This document shows positions 7,767 through 15,715 of a DNA stretch of 64,000 nucleotides, in pieces (the stretch's first letter is position 1; each line of letters begins with the position of its first letter). The notes beneath the pieces are model-generated. The model saw nothing but the letters and a program-made list of their open reading frames with translations. It was not told the origin of the DNA and did not search any database. Source of the DNA: Asanoa sp. WMMD1127 (lineage in GTDB: Bacteria > Actinomycetota > Actinomycetes > Mycobacteriales > Micromonosporaceae). The position numbers were made by a program, and so were the translations under genes. The stretch is taken from the NCBI RefSeq assembly GCF_029626225.1, contig NZ_JARUBP010000001.1:4402001-4466000 (forward strand), given 5' to 3'.

Positions 7767-8648
7767 TTATGCATTCTGCAATGCGCCATGTTCCGGTCTG
7801 ACCGACTCTACCTGTCGGTGTCGAAATGCGCGGGGCGCGGCCGTCGATGGACCCGCGCCCAATTTCGCTGATTCACCAGACCGACTGAATCCGCGGCGGC
7901 GCGGCCTTTGTCGGCGGCGCGGATTGGCCGGTGCCGTGGCAACGGCCGCCTTTTTGGACTCGGTCGACCTCGCGTTCCTGATCGAGGTCATTGCCTTGGT
8001 TGGGCGTGGGTCGTGGGCCGGGGTTTTGGTGAATGTCGTCGCTTTGGTTGGGCTTGGGTCGTGGGCCGGGCATGTGGGTTGGTCGGGTGTCGAGGGCTTG
8101 GTGGAGGTCATTGCTGTGAATTGGGCCGGCTGGGTGGGTTGGTCGGGTGTCGGGGCGTTGGTGGAGGTCACCGCTCTGGTGGCGCTCAGCGGGTTTTCCG
8201 GGCTTCCGTCTTCGGCCGAGCTCGCGTTGTCGACCGGCCCCGCTTTGGTCATTGCCTTGATCGGGCTCACGGCTTCGAGCGAAGTCGTGAGCCCGACCGG
8301 CTTCACGTCCGCGCCCGAAGTCGCCGCCTCGAGCCGGCCGGGCTCGTGGGCTTCGTCGTTGGCCGGAAGGCCGCGCGATGGACAGCAAGGAGGGGGGCTC
8401 GGCACTCCGGACGGGACTCGGTCGACGCGGGCCCGCTCGCTCGTAGGCCTGGGTGCCACCCGTTGTTCCGCGTCCTGTTCCGCGCGTATCCGGCGGAGCT
8501 TTTCGGCGTGGCGCTGCGCCAATCCCCACGTTCGCCGACATTGATGCGCGCGGCGGAATGCCTCGCGCTCCGGGGAATATCCGCGTGCCCTCGTCCGGTC
8601 ACGCATGGCGGCCAACTCAGCCTTGGTAAACAACTGAAGCTGCCGCAT
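7767..8648 (-). CDS. Hypothetical protein with conserved N-terminus and low-complexity Thr/Pro-rich tail
   Basis: The first ~55 residues (MRQLQLFTKAELAAMRDRTR, then SPEREAFRRAHQCRRTWGLAQRHAEKLRRIR) form a basic helical module that I recognise as recurring in actinobacterial small proteins of unknown function. The remaining ~235 residues are low complexity with imperfect repeats of the type TPDQPTQPAQ and DPRPTKAMTS, encoded by degenerate DNA repeats at about 7970-8260. The natural protein may be only the N-terminal part, with the tail an expansion. Function unknown. Confidence 0.5.
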   Translation of the reverse strand: MRQLQLFTKAELAAMRDRTRARGYSPEREAFRRAHQCRRTWGLAQRHAEKLRRIRAEQDAEQRVAPRPTSERARVDRVPSGVPSPPPCCPSRGLPANDEAHEPGRLEAATSGADVKPVGLTTSLEAVSPIKAMTKAGPVDNASSAEDGSPENPLSATRAVTSTNAPTPDQPTQPAQFTAMTSTKPSTPDQPTCPAHDPSPTKATTFTKTPAHDPRPTKAMTSIRNARSTESKKAAVATAPANPRRRQRPRRRGFSRSGESAKLGAGPSTAAPRAFRHRQVESVRPEHGALQNA

Positions 8649-9553
8649 GCTTCAATTATCCTGCGGCGAGTCGCTTCGCGCATCCCCGGCTCGGCAATCA
8701 AGCATGCCAATCTTTTGACCGTGCTGGAATCAATTCGCCGCGCCGATCCGCAGGGCACGCTCCCTCCGCACCAGCCCGGCGCGATGAGATAGGCGACATG
8801 CACACCCACAGCGACAGCGCGTGGCTGTGGATGCCGAATGCGGCTGTCGCGACGCGCGAGAAGTGGTGCAGCGTGACTCGAACAATTGCCGATTCGGCGC
8901 GTGAGCGAGCCGGCTCCGGTCCCGGCTTCGTGCGGCGCGAGGAGTGGTGCCGTGATTCCCGTCATCGGCGCAGCGCGCGTGCGGACCGGCCTCCGGTCCC
9001 TCCGAGCCGCTTTGTGCGGCGGACCGGACGGCTGCTGTGCGGCGGGCCGCATGTTGGGCGGCGGGCCGGAGGGCTGCTGTGCGGCGGGCCGGATGTTGGG
9101 CGGCGGGCCGGAGGGCTGCTGTGCGGCGGGCCGGATGTTGGGCGGCGGACCGGAGGGCTGCTGTGCGGCGCGCCCGTTCTTGCGCGGCGGGCAGGCCGGC
9201 TGCTGCGCGGCGGGTGCGTTGCTGTGCGGGCCGGCTGTTGCGCGGGCTCGTTGTCCGCGCGGGCCGGTTGTGGCGTGGGCTCGATGGGCGTTGGCCGGCT
9301 GTTGCGCGGGCTCGTTGGCCGGCTGTTGGGCGGCGGGCTGGACCGGTTGGGATGGCGGGCCCGTTCTTGCGCGGTGGGCAGGCCGGCTGCTGCGCGGCGG
9401 GTGCGTCCCTGCGCGGGCCGGCTTCTCCGCGGGCTCATTGGCTGCGCGGCCCGCTGTTGCACGGGCCCGCAGTTGCGCGGACTCGTTGGCCGCGCGGGTC
9501 CGTTGTGCTCTGGCCAGTTGGCGCACAGGCCGAGACCTGTGCGGGCGGCCGGC
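8649..9553. other. GC-rich low-complexity gap containing a 42-bp repeat
   Basis: Nine hundred bases with no gene I can defend. The stretch 8970-9540 is built of degenerate GCGGGC/GGCTGCTG words. All frames stay open because A/T-containing stops are rare, so long open frames here carry little weight. One reverse frame starting 28 nt after the P-loop gene would encode Ala/Gln/Pro repeats and is discussed under findings. Confidence 0.5.
9020..9180. repeat. 42-bp tandem repeat, about 3.5 copies
   Basis: Units of 42 bp contain GGCTGCTGTGCGGCGGGCCG followed by GATGTTGGGCGG, with only a few substitutions between copies. The period is a multiple of three, but no convincing gene contains the array. 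Confidence 0.85.
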
Positions 9554-10078
9554 TTATTGCCCGGTCAGGCGGAGGATTTCGTCGACGACGTGGGTGATCG
9601 GGGCGGTGGTGTCGATTGCGGTGCCGGTTTGTGGAAGCATTTCTCGCGCACGGTGTCGCCGCGCGATTAATTCCCGCTCTTCGGGTCTGCCGCCCCAGTC
9701 CGACGGGTCGACGGCCACGCGCTCGTCGATCCGGCGCATCACCTCGGCGAGGTCGGGGACCTCGAGGATGAAGACGCCGTCGAACAGGTCGACGTACTTC
9801 GCGACGTTGCCGGAGCCTCCACAAAAGAACGTCACCGGCTCGCTCTCGTCCGCGATGATCGTGCGCACGCGGTCGAGGTTCCAGATTCGGGGTCTGGTCG
9901 GGGCGGGCGGTCTCGGCTCGCCGGTCTCCGGGTCGCCGGCATAGGACAACTCCCGGTCGCCGTGGATCACGTGGTGACCGCGGCGCTGCAACTCCGTGGC
10001 GACCGTGGTCTTGCCGGTCCCGGAGCCTCCGTCGATCAGGTAGTTCCGGACGCCCAATGCCTCACCCCCGATCATCAC
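9554..10078 (-). CDS. P-loop NTPase, nucleoside/shikimate-kinase-like
   Basis: A 174-residue small kinase-like protein. Walker A (DGGSGTGKTTVA) is near residue 17, followed by a substrate-binding-like GHHVIHGDRELSYAGDP segment, a Walker-B-like strand (VFILEVPD), and an Arg-rich lid (RRHRAREM). The size and order resemble AAA_18/AAA_33 'adenylate-kinase-like' proteins of unknown substrate. The start could also be a few codons further in. It is divergent from the TetR gene at 10188, so the TetR operator between them may also affect it. Confidence 0.75.
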   Translation of the reverse strand: MMIGGEALGVRNYLIDGGSGTGKTTVATELQRRGHHVIHGDRELSYAGDPETGEPRPPAPTRPRIWNLDRVRTIIADESEPVTFFCGGSGNVAKYVDLFDGVFILEVPDLAEVMRRIDERVAVDPSDWGGRPEERELIARRHRAREMLPQTGTAIDTTAPITHVVDEILRLTGQ

Positions 10079-10117
10079 TGTGCGGCCTCGATCCGGCCAA
10101 CGCCAGCCAAATAGCTG

Positions 10118-10139
10118 GCGGAGTGAGTGCTCACTCCGC
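10118..10139. promoter_or_regulatory. Perfect TetR-type operator palindrome
   Basis: Two perfect 10-bp arms, GCGGAGTGAG (10118-10127) and CTCACTCCGC (10130-10139), separated by TG. It lies between the divergent P-loop gene and the TetR gene, 48 bp before the TetR start. It is the typical form and place of a TetR autoregulatory operator. Confidence 0.8.
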
Positions 10140-10187
10140 TAGCCTCGGGCTTGACCTGACGTGGGGTAGAGGTTCGAGGGTGGGCAC

Positions 10188-10790
10188 ATGACCGAGAGCG
10201 AGACCCGGCGGCGCGCGCCGGGGATGAGTCCCGAGCAGCGGCGGGAGGCGGTGGTCCGGGCCGCGTTGCCGTTGGTGGCCGAGCACGGGGCCGCCGTCAC
10301 CACCGCCCAGATCGCGCGGGCGGCGGGGATCGGCGAGGCGACGATCTTCCGCGTCTTCGAGGACAAGGCGGCGGTGCTCGACGCCTGCGTGAGCGCGGCG
10401 CTCGATCCGACGGTGGTGTTGCAGGAGCTGCGGTCGATCTCGCTCGAGCAGCCGCTCGCGGTGCGCCTGGTGGACGCCGCCGACGCGCTCGAGGCGCATT
10501 TCGCGCGGATCGGGTCCGTGCTCGGCGCCCTGCACGCCACCGGGCACGCCGGGCCGCGGCGTGGGCCCGCGCCGGAGGGTGGCCGGGAGCGGTCGGTCAG
10601 CGAGACCTTCGCGGCCGTCGCCGAACTCATCGAGCCCGACCAGGACCGGCTCCGGCTCCCGGTGGAGACCCTCACCAACGCCTTTCTCGGCCTGCTCTTC
10701 CCCGCCCGCGTGGGCGGACCGAGCACGCCGCGCGCGGTGCCGATCGAGGACCTGGTCGACGTCCTCCTCTACGGCGCCGTCAAGGCTTAG
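10188..10790 (+). CDS. TetR/AcrR family transcriptional regulator
   Basis: A 200-residue regulator. The N-terminal helix-turn-helix is at about residues 20-65 (RREAVVRAALPLVAEHG...TTAQIARAAGIGEATIFRVFEDKAAVL), followed by an all-helical ligand domain typical of TetR proteins. It probably represses itself, and possibly the divergent P-loop gene, through the perfect palindrome at 10118-10139. The ligand is unknown. Its 3' end faces the convergent amidohydrolase gene across a hairpin. Confidence 0.9.
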   Translation: MTESETRRRAPGMSPEQRREAVVRAALPLVAEHGAAVTTAQIARAAGIGEATIFRVFEDKAAVLDACVSAALDPTVVLQELRSISLEQPLAVRLVDAADALEAHFARIGSVLGALHATGHAGPRRGPAPEGGRERSVSETFAAVAELIEPDQDRLRLPVETLTNAFLGLLFPARVGGPSTPRAVPIEDLVDVLLYGAVKA

Positions 10791-10809
10791 GGCCACCCCG
10801 CCGCTCAAC

Positions 10810-10838
10810 GCGGCGCCTGCGACGGAGTCAGGCGCCGC
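10810..10838. terminator. Bidirectional hairpin between convergent genes
   Basis: A perfect 10-bp GC-rich stem (GCGGCGCCTG / CAGGCGCCGC) with a 9-nt loop lies between the TetR stop (10790) and the amidohydrolase stop (10865). No T-tract follows, as is usual in high-GC actinobacteria. Confidence 0.65.
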
Positions 10839-10864
10839 CTCGCGGCTGATCGGCAGGCCCGGTC

Positions 10865-12022
10865 CTAGACCACCCGGACGCCGGCGCGGAAGACGGCCTC
10901 GACCGTGCGGAGCGCGGTGATGTCCGTCGTCGGGTCGCCGGCCACCGCCAGCAGGTCCGCGTCGTAGCCGGCGGCGACGCGACCCTTCGCCGAACCGACC
11001 CCGCAGGCCGCCGCCGCGTCGGCGGTCACCGCGCGCAGCGCCGCGGCCGGCTCGTCGCCGAAGAGCAGGAACATCTCGGCGGCGTACGGGAGGACGTCGT
11101 GCGGCTTGGACGGGTCGATGCCGGCGTCGCTGGTGACGATCATGCGGACGCCGGCCCGGCGTTGCTGGGTGAAGATCGCCGTCAGGGTGGCGGAGATGGC
11201 CGCCGTGCGCGGGTTGACCGGTTGGCCCGGCAGGTAGCCCAGCGTCGCCGAGACGATCGAGTCGCTCGCGGCCAGCTGCGCGATCACCGCCTCGTCGGCC
11301 GCCGCGCCGGCCTCGGTGAGGAACGAGCCGTGCTCGATCGTGTCGAAGCCCGCGTCCACCGCCGCGGCGATCGCGGCCGCGCTGTGGGCGTGGGCGGCCG
11401 CCGGCAGGCCGTGCCGGTGTGCCTCCTCCGCCGCGACCGCGAGCTCGGCGGGGGTGAACTGCGGGAGGTACGGCTTGGTGCCCGGAGTGATCTCGCCGCC
11501 GGTGGCCAGCACCTTGATCACGTCGACGCCCCGGGCCGCGTGGTCGGCGACCGCCGCCCGGATCTCGTCGGCGCCCGAGACCTCGCCGCCCAGCCACCAG
11601 CAGTGGCCGCGGGGGCTGGTCAGCGGCGGGCCGGCCGACAGGACCAGCGGGCCGGTGTGCGGCGCGGCGTCGAGCTCGGCCCGCAGGCGGCGCGCCACGT
11701 AGCCGCGGTCGCCCAGGTCGCGCACCGTGGTGATGCCGGCGTGCAGGGCCCGGGTGGCCGCCACCCGGGCGCCGCGGAGGAGCTCCTCGTCGTCGACCGT
11801 GCGCAGCCGCGACACCGGGTCCGGGCCGCTGTCGAAGACGAGGTGGGTGTGCGCGTCGACCAGGCCCGGCAGCAGGGTCGCCGCGCCGAGGTCCAGCACC
11901 GGCACGCCCGAGGGCGGCGGCGTGGAGGTCACGTCGACCACGGTGCCGCCCTCGACGTACACCGTCGGGTCGGAAACGATCGCCAGCCCGTCGAACAGCC
12001 GCGCCGCGCGGATGGCCAGCAC
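10865..12022 (-). CDS. Amidohydrolase-superfamily metal-dependent hydrolase (imidazolonepropionase-like)
   Basis: A 385-residue TIM-barrel hydrolase. The first metal motif, VDAHTHLVFD, is near residue 57; HAHSAAAI and EHGSF supply the next metal histidines; and the final aspartate is in VTSDAGID. The barrel is flanked by the small beta domain typical of aryldialkylphosphatase/imidazolonepropionase relatives. GTG 12022 is chosen because it lies one base after the GNAT stop (12024), indicating translational coupling. The substrate (probably a cyclic amide or dipeptide) cannot be determined. Confidence 0.85.
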   Translation of the reverse strand: MLAIRAARLFDGLAIVSDPTVYVEGGTVVDVTSTPPPSGVPVLDLGAATLLPGLVDAHTHLVFDSGPDPVSRLRTVDDEELLRGARVAATRALHAGITTVRDLGDRGYVARRLRAELDAAPHTGPLVLSAGPPLTSPRGHCWWLGGEVSGADEIRAAVADHAARGVDVIKVLATGGEITPGTKPYLPQFTPAELAVAAEEAHRHGLPAAAHAHSAAAIAAAVDAGFDTIEHGSFLTEAGAAADEAVIAQLAASDSIVSATLGYLPGQPVNPRTAAISATLTAIFTQQRRAGVRMIVTSDAGIDPSKPHDVLPYAAEMFLLFGDEPAAALRAVTADAAAACGVGSAKGRVAAGYDADLLAVAGDPTTDITALRTVEAVFRAGVRVV

Positions 12023-12023
12023 G

Positions 12024-12308
12024 TCAGTCGGCGGCCAGCAGGTCCGCGTACTCCGGGTGCTTGTCGATGTAACCCGCGATGAACGGGCACTGGGCGTAGA
12101 CGCGCAGCCCGCGGGCGCGGGACTCGTCGAGCGCGGCGCGGGCCAACTTGCTGCCGAGGCCCTGGCCCTCGAAGCTCGGGTCGATCTGCGTGTGGGTGAA
12201 GGTGATGGCGCCGTCGCGCAGGCGGTACGCCGAGAAGCCGGCATCCTGCCCGTCCACGACGATCTCGAAGCGGTTCCGGCCGGGGTTGTCCTTGACTACG
12301 GGTTCCAC
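12024..12308 (-). CDS. Short GNAT N-acetyltransferase (YidJ-type)
   Basis: A compact ~94-residue acetyltransferase: VVDGQDAGFSAYRL, then the acetyl-CoA loop region FEGQGLGSKLARAALDESRARGLRVYAQCPF and the terminal IDKHPEYADLL typical of the small GCN5-related PF14542-like group. GTG 12308 is preferred because a -10-like TAGAAC lies just upstream, implying a leaderless mRNA. It is co-transcribed with the amidohydrolase and is divergent from the phosphotransferase, with only 17 bp between the two starts. Confidence 0.8.
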   Translation of the reverse strand: MEPVVKDNPGRNRFEIVVDGQDAGFSAYRLRDGAITFTHTQIDPSFEGQGLGSKLARAALDESRARGLRVYAQCPFIAGYIDKHPEYADLLAAD

Positions 12309-12325
12309 GCCTACAGTTCTACCCC
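12309..12325. promoter_or_regulatory. Shared divergent promoter with back-to-back -10 elements
   Basis: Only 17 bp separate two oppositely oriented GTG starts. CTACAGTTCTAC here reads as TACAGT on the plus strand and TAGAAC on the minus strand, each about 7-10 nt before its start. Both genes therefore look leaderless and would compete for the same DNA. Confidence 0.5.
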
Positions 12326-13219
12326 GTGGGCCGCCCCTTGCGATCGCTCCCGGCACCCGCCGACGTCCAGGCGCTCGTGGTCGCCACCTACGACCTGCCG
12401 GCGTCCGGCGTCACCCTGCTGCGGACCCTGGTCAACGACGTCTACCGGATCGACTCCGCCGCCGGTCCGCGAGTGCTCAAGATCTATCGCCACGGTCGGG
12501 CCCACGCCGACGTGGCCTGGGAGGCCCGGCTCGCCAACCACCTCGCGGACGGCGGCGTCCCGGTCGTCCGCGCCCACCCCACGGCGGGCACGTTCGACGC
12601 GCCCGAGGGCGAACGCGCCTACCTGCTGTGGGAGTGGGCGCCGGGCGCGCTCCCGGGCGCCCGCATCGACGACGACGTGGCGGCGGAGTTCGGGCGAACC
12701 GTCGCCGCCCTCCACGCGACCGCCGACGCCGGCGGTCCACCACCGCCCAGCCGCGAGCGCGACCTTCCAATCGCCGCGCTGCACGGCGTCCTCGAGCCCG
12801 CCGACCGCCAGCTGCTCGACCTGCTCGCCGCCGCGCTGCCCGAGCGGATCGCCGGCGCCGCCCTCGACCGGGGGATCTGCCACGGCGACGTCTCGCTGGA
12901 CAACGTCCACGTCGACGGCGGCCGGCTGGTGCTCTACGACCTCGACCGGGCCACTGTGGACTACCGGGCCGCCGACCTGACCGGCGTCGCCACCACCCCG
13001 TGGTGGCCGGCTTTCCTGGCCGGCTACCGCGCGACGCGCGAGCTGGCCGACGCCGACCTCGCCGCCCTGCCCTGGCTGCGGGTGCGGGAGCTGATCGCCA
13101 ACCTGCACTTCCACCTGGTCGACAAGCCGACCTTCCGGGGCACCGACTCGATCGGCGAGGGGTGGGCGGAGCGGGAGCTGTCGGCGCTGCGGGCGGCGGC
13201 CGGCCGGCTGCTGGCGTGA
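12326..13219 (+). CDS. Phosphotransferase (aminoglycoside/choline-kinase-like)
   Basis: A 297-residue kinase-fold protein. It has an N-lobe with RVLKIYRHGR (phosphate-positioning Lys), a hinge (YLLWEWAPG), the Brenner catalytic motif ICHGDVSLDNVHVDGG near residue 185 and the metal-binding LYDLDRATVDY. These are the APH/ChoK signatures. The substrate is unknown; the ordinary genomic context argues against a dedicated resistance gene. It starts at GTG with no visible ribosome-binding site, so it is probably leaderless. Confidence 0.85.
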   Translation: MGRPLRSLPAPADVQALVVATYDLPASGVTLLRTLVNDVYRIDSAAGPRVLKIYRHGRAHADVAWEARLANHLADGGVPVVRAHPTAGTFDAPEGERAYLLWEWAPGALPGARIDDDVAAEFGRTVAALHATADAGGPPPPSRERDLPIAALHGVLEPADRQLLDLLAAALPERIAGAALDRGICHGDVSLDNVHVDGGRLVLYDLDRATVDYRAADLTGVATTPWWPAFLAGYRATRELADADLAALPWLRVRELIANLHFHLVDKPTFRGTDSIGEGWAERELSALRAAAGRLLA

Positions 13220-13238
13220 GGTCCGTACCCTTGGGCGG

Positions 13239-13574
13239 GTGAATACGCGACGAACGACCGTGAGCCTTCTCGCGGCGCTCGCCCTCGGCGGCGCCCTCCT
13301 CGCCGGCTGCAGCTCCGAAGGAGCCTCCACCAACTGCGGCCTCGACCAGTGCACCGTCACCTTCGACCGGGGTGTCCAGGGCAACGCCAGCATCCTGGGC
13401 GTGGACGCCAAGTTCGTGCAGGCCGACGCCAACACCGTCACCCTCGAGGTGGCCGGTGAGCAGATCTCGCTGAGCACCGGCGGCCAGGCCGTCGACGTGG
13501 GTGGCCTGCAGGTCTCCCTGTCGTCCATCACCGACAGTGAAGTGTCCGTGCAGATCGCGCGTAACCCCGGCTAG
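13239..13574 (+). CDS. Small secreted lipoprotein
   Basis: A 111-residue lipoprotein. The signal peptide MNTRRTTVSLLAALALGGAL is followed by the lipobox LLAGC, then an acidic/polar domain with two cysteines (NCGLDQCTVTFDRGVQG) and beta-strand-rich sequence (VTLEVAGEQISLSTGG). It starts at GTG 13239, 19 bp after the phosphotransferase. Function unknown. Confidence 0.8.
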   Translation: MNTRRTTVSLLAALALGGALLAGCSSEGASTNCGLDQCTVTFDRGVQGNASILGVDAKFVQADANTVTLEVAGEQISLSTGGQAVDVGGLQVSLSSITDSEVSVQIARNPG

Positions 13575-13593
13575 CGCGTTTGAAAAGTTGGCG

Positions 13594-13614
13594 TGGCGGT
13601 CACATTGACCGCCA
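13594..13614. promoter_or_regulatory. Perfect inverted repeat ending in the DUF1206 start codon
   Basis: TGGCGGTCA (13594-13602), CAT, TGACCGCCA (13606-13614). The final A is the first base of the ATG. In RNA this makes a 9-bp stem just before the start; in DNA it would be an operator. Which applies cannot be told from the sequence. Confidence 0.55.
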
Positions 13615-14435
13615 TGTCAACAGCCAGTCGCGCACAGTCGACCGCGTCCCGGGCAGCCAACAGCTCGGCCCTCGAGGGCCTGACCCGGGCCGGCTTCATC
13701 GGATACGGCATCGTCCACCTGCTGTTCGCCTGGTTGGCGCTGCAGATCGCGTTCGGCAAGCCCGCCGCCGAGGGCGACCAGTCCGGCGCCCTCATGACCC
13801 TGGCGCAGCAGCCGCTCGGCAAGTTCCTCGTGGTCGCGATCGCGGTCGGCCTGCTGGCCATGGCGATCTGGCAGCTCTCCGAGGCGCTCATCGGGCACCA
13901 GGACGAGCAGGGCAAGCGGCGGGTGTTCGAGCGGATCGCGTCGGCGTTCCGCACGGTCGTCTACGCCTACTTCGCGTACACCGCGTGGAAGGTCTTCAAG
14001 GGCGCGCCCTCCTCGGCCGCCGACAGCCAGCAGAAGAAGACCGAGGACCTGCTGTCCAGCGGCGGCGGCCGGGCCGTGGTGATCATCGCCGGCCTCGCGC
14101 TGGCCGGGCTCGGCATCGGGCTCGTCGTCTACGGCGTCAAGAAGGTCTTCGAGCGGCACCTGAAGACCGGCCAGATGTCGCCCTCCACCCGCCAGTTGTC
14201 CCGGCGCCTCGGCATGGCCGGTTACAGCGCCAAGGGCGTGGCGTACGGCATCGCCGGTGTGCTGTTCGTCGTCGCGGCGGCCACCTACGACCCGCAGAAG
14301 GCGCGCGGCCTCGACGCCGCCCTCGAAACGCTCCGCGGGCAGGCGTACGGCGCTATCCTGCTGACCCTCATGGCCCTCGGGATCGCGGCTTTCGGCCTGT
14401 TCTGCTTCCTGCAGTCGAAGTACCGCAAGGTCTGA
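13614..14435 (+). CDS. DUF1206 multi-pass membrane protein
   Basis: A 273-residue membrane protein with six predicted helices arranged as three DUF1206 repeats (LTRAGFIGYGIVHLLFAWLAL, VFERIASAFRTVVYAYFAY, LGMAGYSAKGVAYGIAGVLF), each carrying the R-x-G-y-x-a-k-G-x-a-Y consensus. ATG 13614 is preferred over GTG 13593 because the latter lies inside the inverted repeat. It is often found near stress-related actinobacterial genes, such as the Holin_X/DUF3618/DUF4235 set downstream here. Biochemical role unknown. Confidence 0.85.
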   Translation: MSTASRAQSTASRAANSSALEGLTRAGFIGYGIVHLLFAWLALQIAFGKPAAEGDQSGALMTLAQQPLGKFLVVAIAVGLLAMAIWQLSEALIGHQDEQGKRRVFERIASAFRTVVYAYFAYTAWKVFKGAPSSAADSQQKKTEDLLSSGGGRAVVIIAGLALAGLGIGLVVYGVKKVFERHLKTGQMSPSTRQLSRRLGMAGYSAKGVAYGIAGVLFVVAAATYDPQKARGLDAALETLRGQAYGAILLTLMALGIAAFGLFCFLQSKYRKV

Positions 14436-14561
14436 CACACTGATCATGGGGATATGTCCGTTCCGGGAGGTATCCGCCACGCACCCGTGACTCGCTCCGG
14501 ACACGAGGATTGACCGGAGCGGACACGGGGCATACGAAAGGCAGCAGTGAGAGGAGGCCCG

Positions 14562-15029
14562 ATGGTCGACGCCCGCAACGCCGCCGCACCGCCCCGTGCC
14601 GACGCCGATCCGTCGACGGGTGAGCTGGTGCAGCGCGCCACCGAACAGGTTTCCCGCCTGGTCCGCGACGAGCTCGCGCTGGCCAAGGCCGAGCTGACGC
14701 AGAAGGCCAAGCACGCCGGCATCGGCGTCGGGCTCTTCGGCGGCGCCGGCGGCCTGGCCTTCTTCGGGATCTCCGTGCTGATCGCCACCGCGATCATCGC
14801 GATCGACATCGCGCTGCCGCTCTGGCTGTCGGCGCTGATCGTCGGCGCGTTCCTGATGATCCTCGCCGGCCTCTTCGCGCTGGTCGGGCGCGGCCAGGTC
14901 AAGCGGGCCACGCCGCCGGTGCCGCCGGACGTCACCGAGGGGCTCAAGGCCGACCTCCAGACCGTCAAGGACGGCTTCCGCCACAATGGCCACAAGAACG
15001 GCCGCGGCTCAGGGGGTACGGCGCGATGA
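14562..15029 (+). CDS. Holin_X-type (phage-holin-family) membrane protein
   Basis: A 155-residue protein. An N-terminal amphipathic helix (ELVQRATEQVSRLVRDELALAKAEL) leads into two membrane helices (GLFGGAGGLAFFGISVLIAT and LWLSALIVGAFLMILAGLFAL) and a charged tail. This is the Holin_X/PF07332 layout. The family name is historical: such genes are chromosomal in actinomycetes and accompany DUF3618. AGGAGG precedes ATG 14562 at the right distance. Its stop overlaps the next start by 4 nt. Confidence 0.85.
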   Translation: MVDARNAAAPPRADADPSTGELVQRATEQVSRLVRDELALAKAELTQKAKHAGIGVGLFGGAGGLAFFGISVLIATAIIAIDIALPLWLSALIVGAFLMILAGLFALVGRGQVKRATPPVPPDVTEGLKADLQTVKDGFRHNGHKNGRGSGGTAR

Positions 15030-15373
15030 CGGCAGGCAACGGCAACGGCCACAGCAACGGCAGCACCTCGTCGGACCCGGCCGTCCTGCGCGCGGAGATA
15101 CGGCGCACGCGGGCGGAGCTCGGCGAGACGGTCCAGCTGCTCGCGGCCAAGGCCGACGTCAAGTCCCGGATGAAGGTCTCGGCGAGCCACGCGGCCGACC
15201 GCTTCAAGGCCAAGGCGAGCACCGCCGCGGCCCGGGTGCGTGACACCAACGGCGGCCGGCCCGCGGGCCAGGCCGCCCTGCGGGCCAATCCGGTGCCGGT
15301 GGCGACGCTGATCGGCGTCGCGGCCAGCGCTGTCGCTGTCATCCTGATGGTGATGCGTAGACGTCGCCGTTAA
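15026..15373 (+). CDS. DUF3618 membrane-associated protein
   Basis: A 115-residue protein with the DUF3618 signature (LRAEIRRTRAELGETVQLLAAKADVKSRMK), a basic amphipathic helix and one C-terminal membrane helix (VATLIGVAASAVAVILMVM) ending in RRRRR. It is translationally coupled (ATGA) to the Holin_X gene and precedes DUF4235. The three are a recurrent actinobacterial operon, probably linked to envelope stress; that role is inference. Confidence 0.9.
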   Translation: MTAGNGNGHSNGSTSSDPAVLRAEIRRTRAELGETVQLLAAKADVKSRMKVSASHAADRFKAKASTAAARVRDTNGGRPAGQAALRANPVPVATLIGVAASAVAVILMVMRRRRR

Positions 15374-15406
15374 CCGGCGAGGTCCGGGGTTCTACGGGGG
15401 GAACCA

Positions 15407-15679
15407 GTGACCAAGCAGATCAGCAAGTCGAGCTACAAGCCGGTCGGCATCGTGCTGGGGCTCGCCGCCGGCACGCTGTCCGGGATGGTCTTCCAGCGGA
15501 TCTGGGCGATGACCATGCGCGGCGACGCGCCGCACCCGATCGACGAGGAGCGGGGCTGGGGCGAGGTGCTGCTGGCGGCCGCCATGCAGGGCGCCATCGT
15601 GGCGGTCATCCGCGCGTCGATCGACCGCGCGGGCGCGACCGGCATCCGGAAGTTCACCGGCCACTGGCCGCACGACTAG
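15407..15679 (+). CDS. DUF4235 small membrane protein
   Basis: A 90-residue protein with one glycine-rich membrane segment (VGIVLGLAAGTLSGMVF), a conserved charged loop (HPIDEERGWGEVLLAAAMQG) and a second hydrophobic segment (AIVAVIRASIDRAG). This is the DUF4235 pattern. GTG 15407 follows GGGGG at normal spacing. Last gene of the Holin_X-DUF3618-DUF4235 operon. Confidence 0.85.
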   Translation: MTKQISKSSYKPVGIVLGLAAGTLSGMVFQRIWAMTMRGDAPHPIDEERGWGEVLLAAAMQGAIVAVIRASIDRAGATGIRKFTGHWPHD

Positions 15680-15715
15680 ACGGGCGGGGAGCGCCGGGAT
15701 GAGTAGCATCCCGGT

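Noticed and set aside
12326-13219. Dedicated aminoglycoside resistance gene
   Set aside because: The kinase motifs are shared by many housekeeping phosphotransferases and the context is not a resistance or biosynthesis cluster.
14562-15029. Prophage remnant suggested by a holin-family protein
   Set aside because: Holin_X with DUF3618 and DUF4235 is a normal chromosomal actinobacterial operon; no other phage gene is near.
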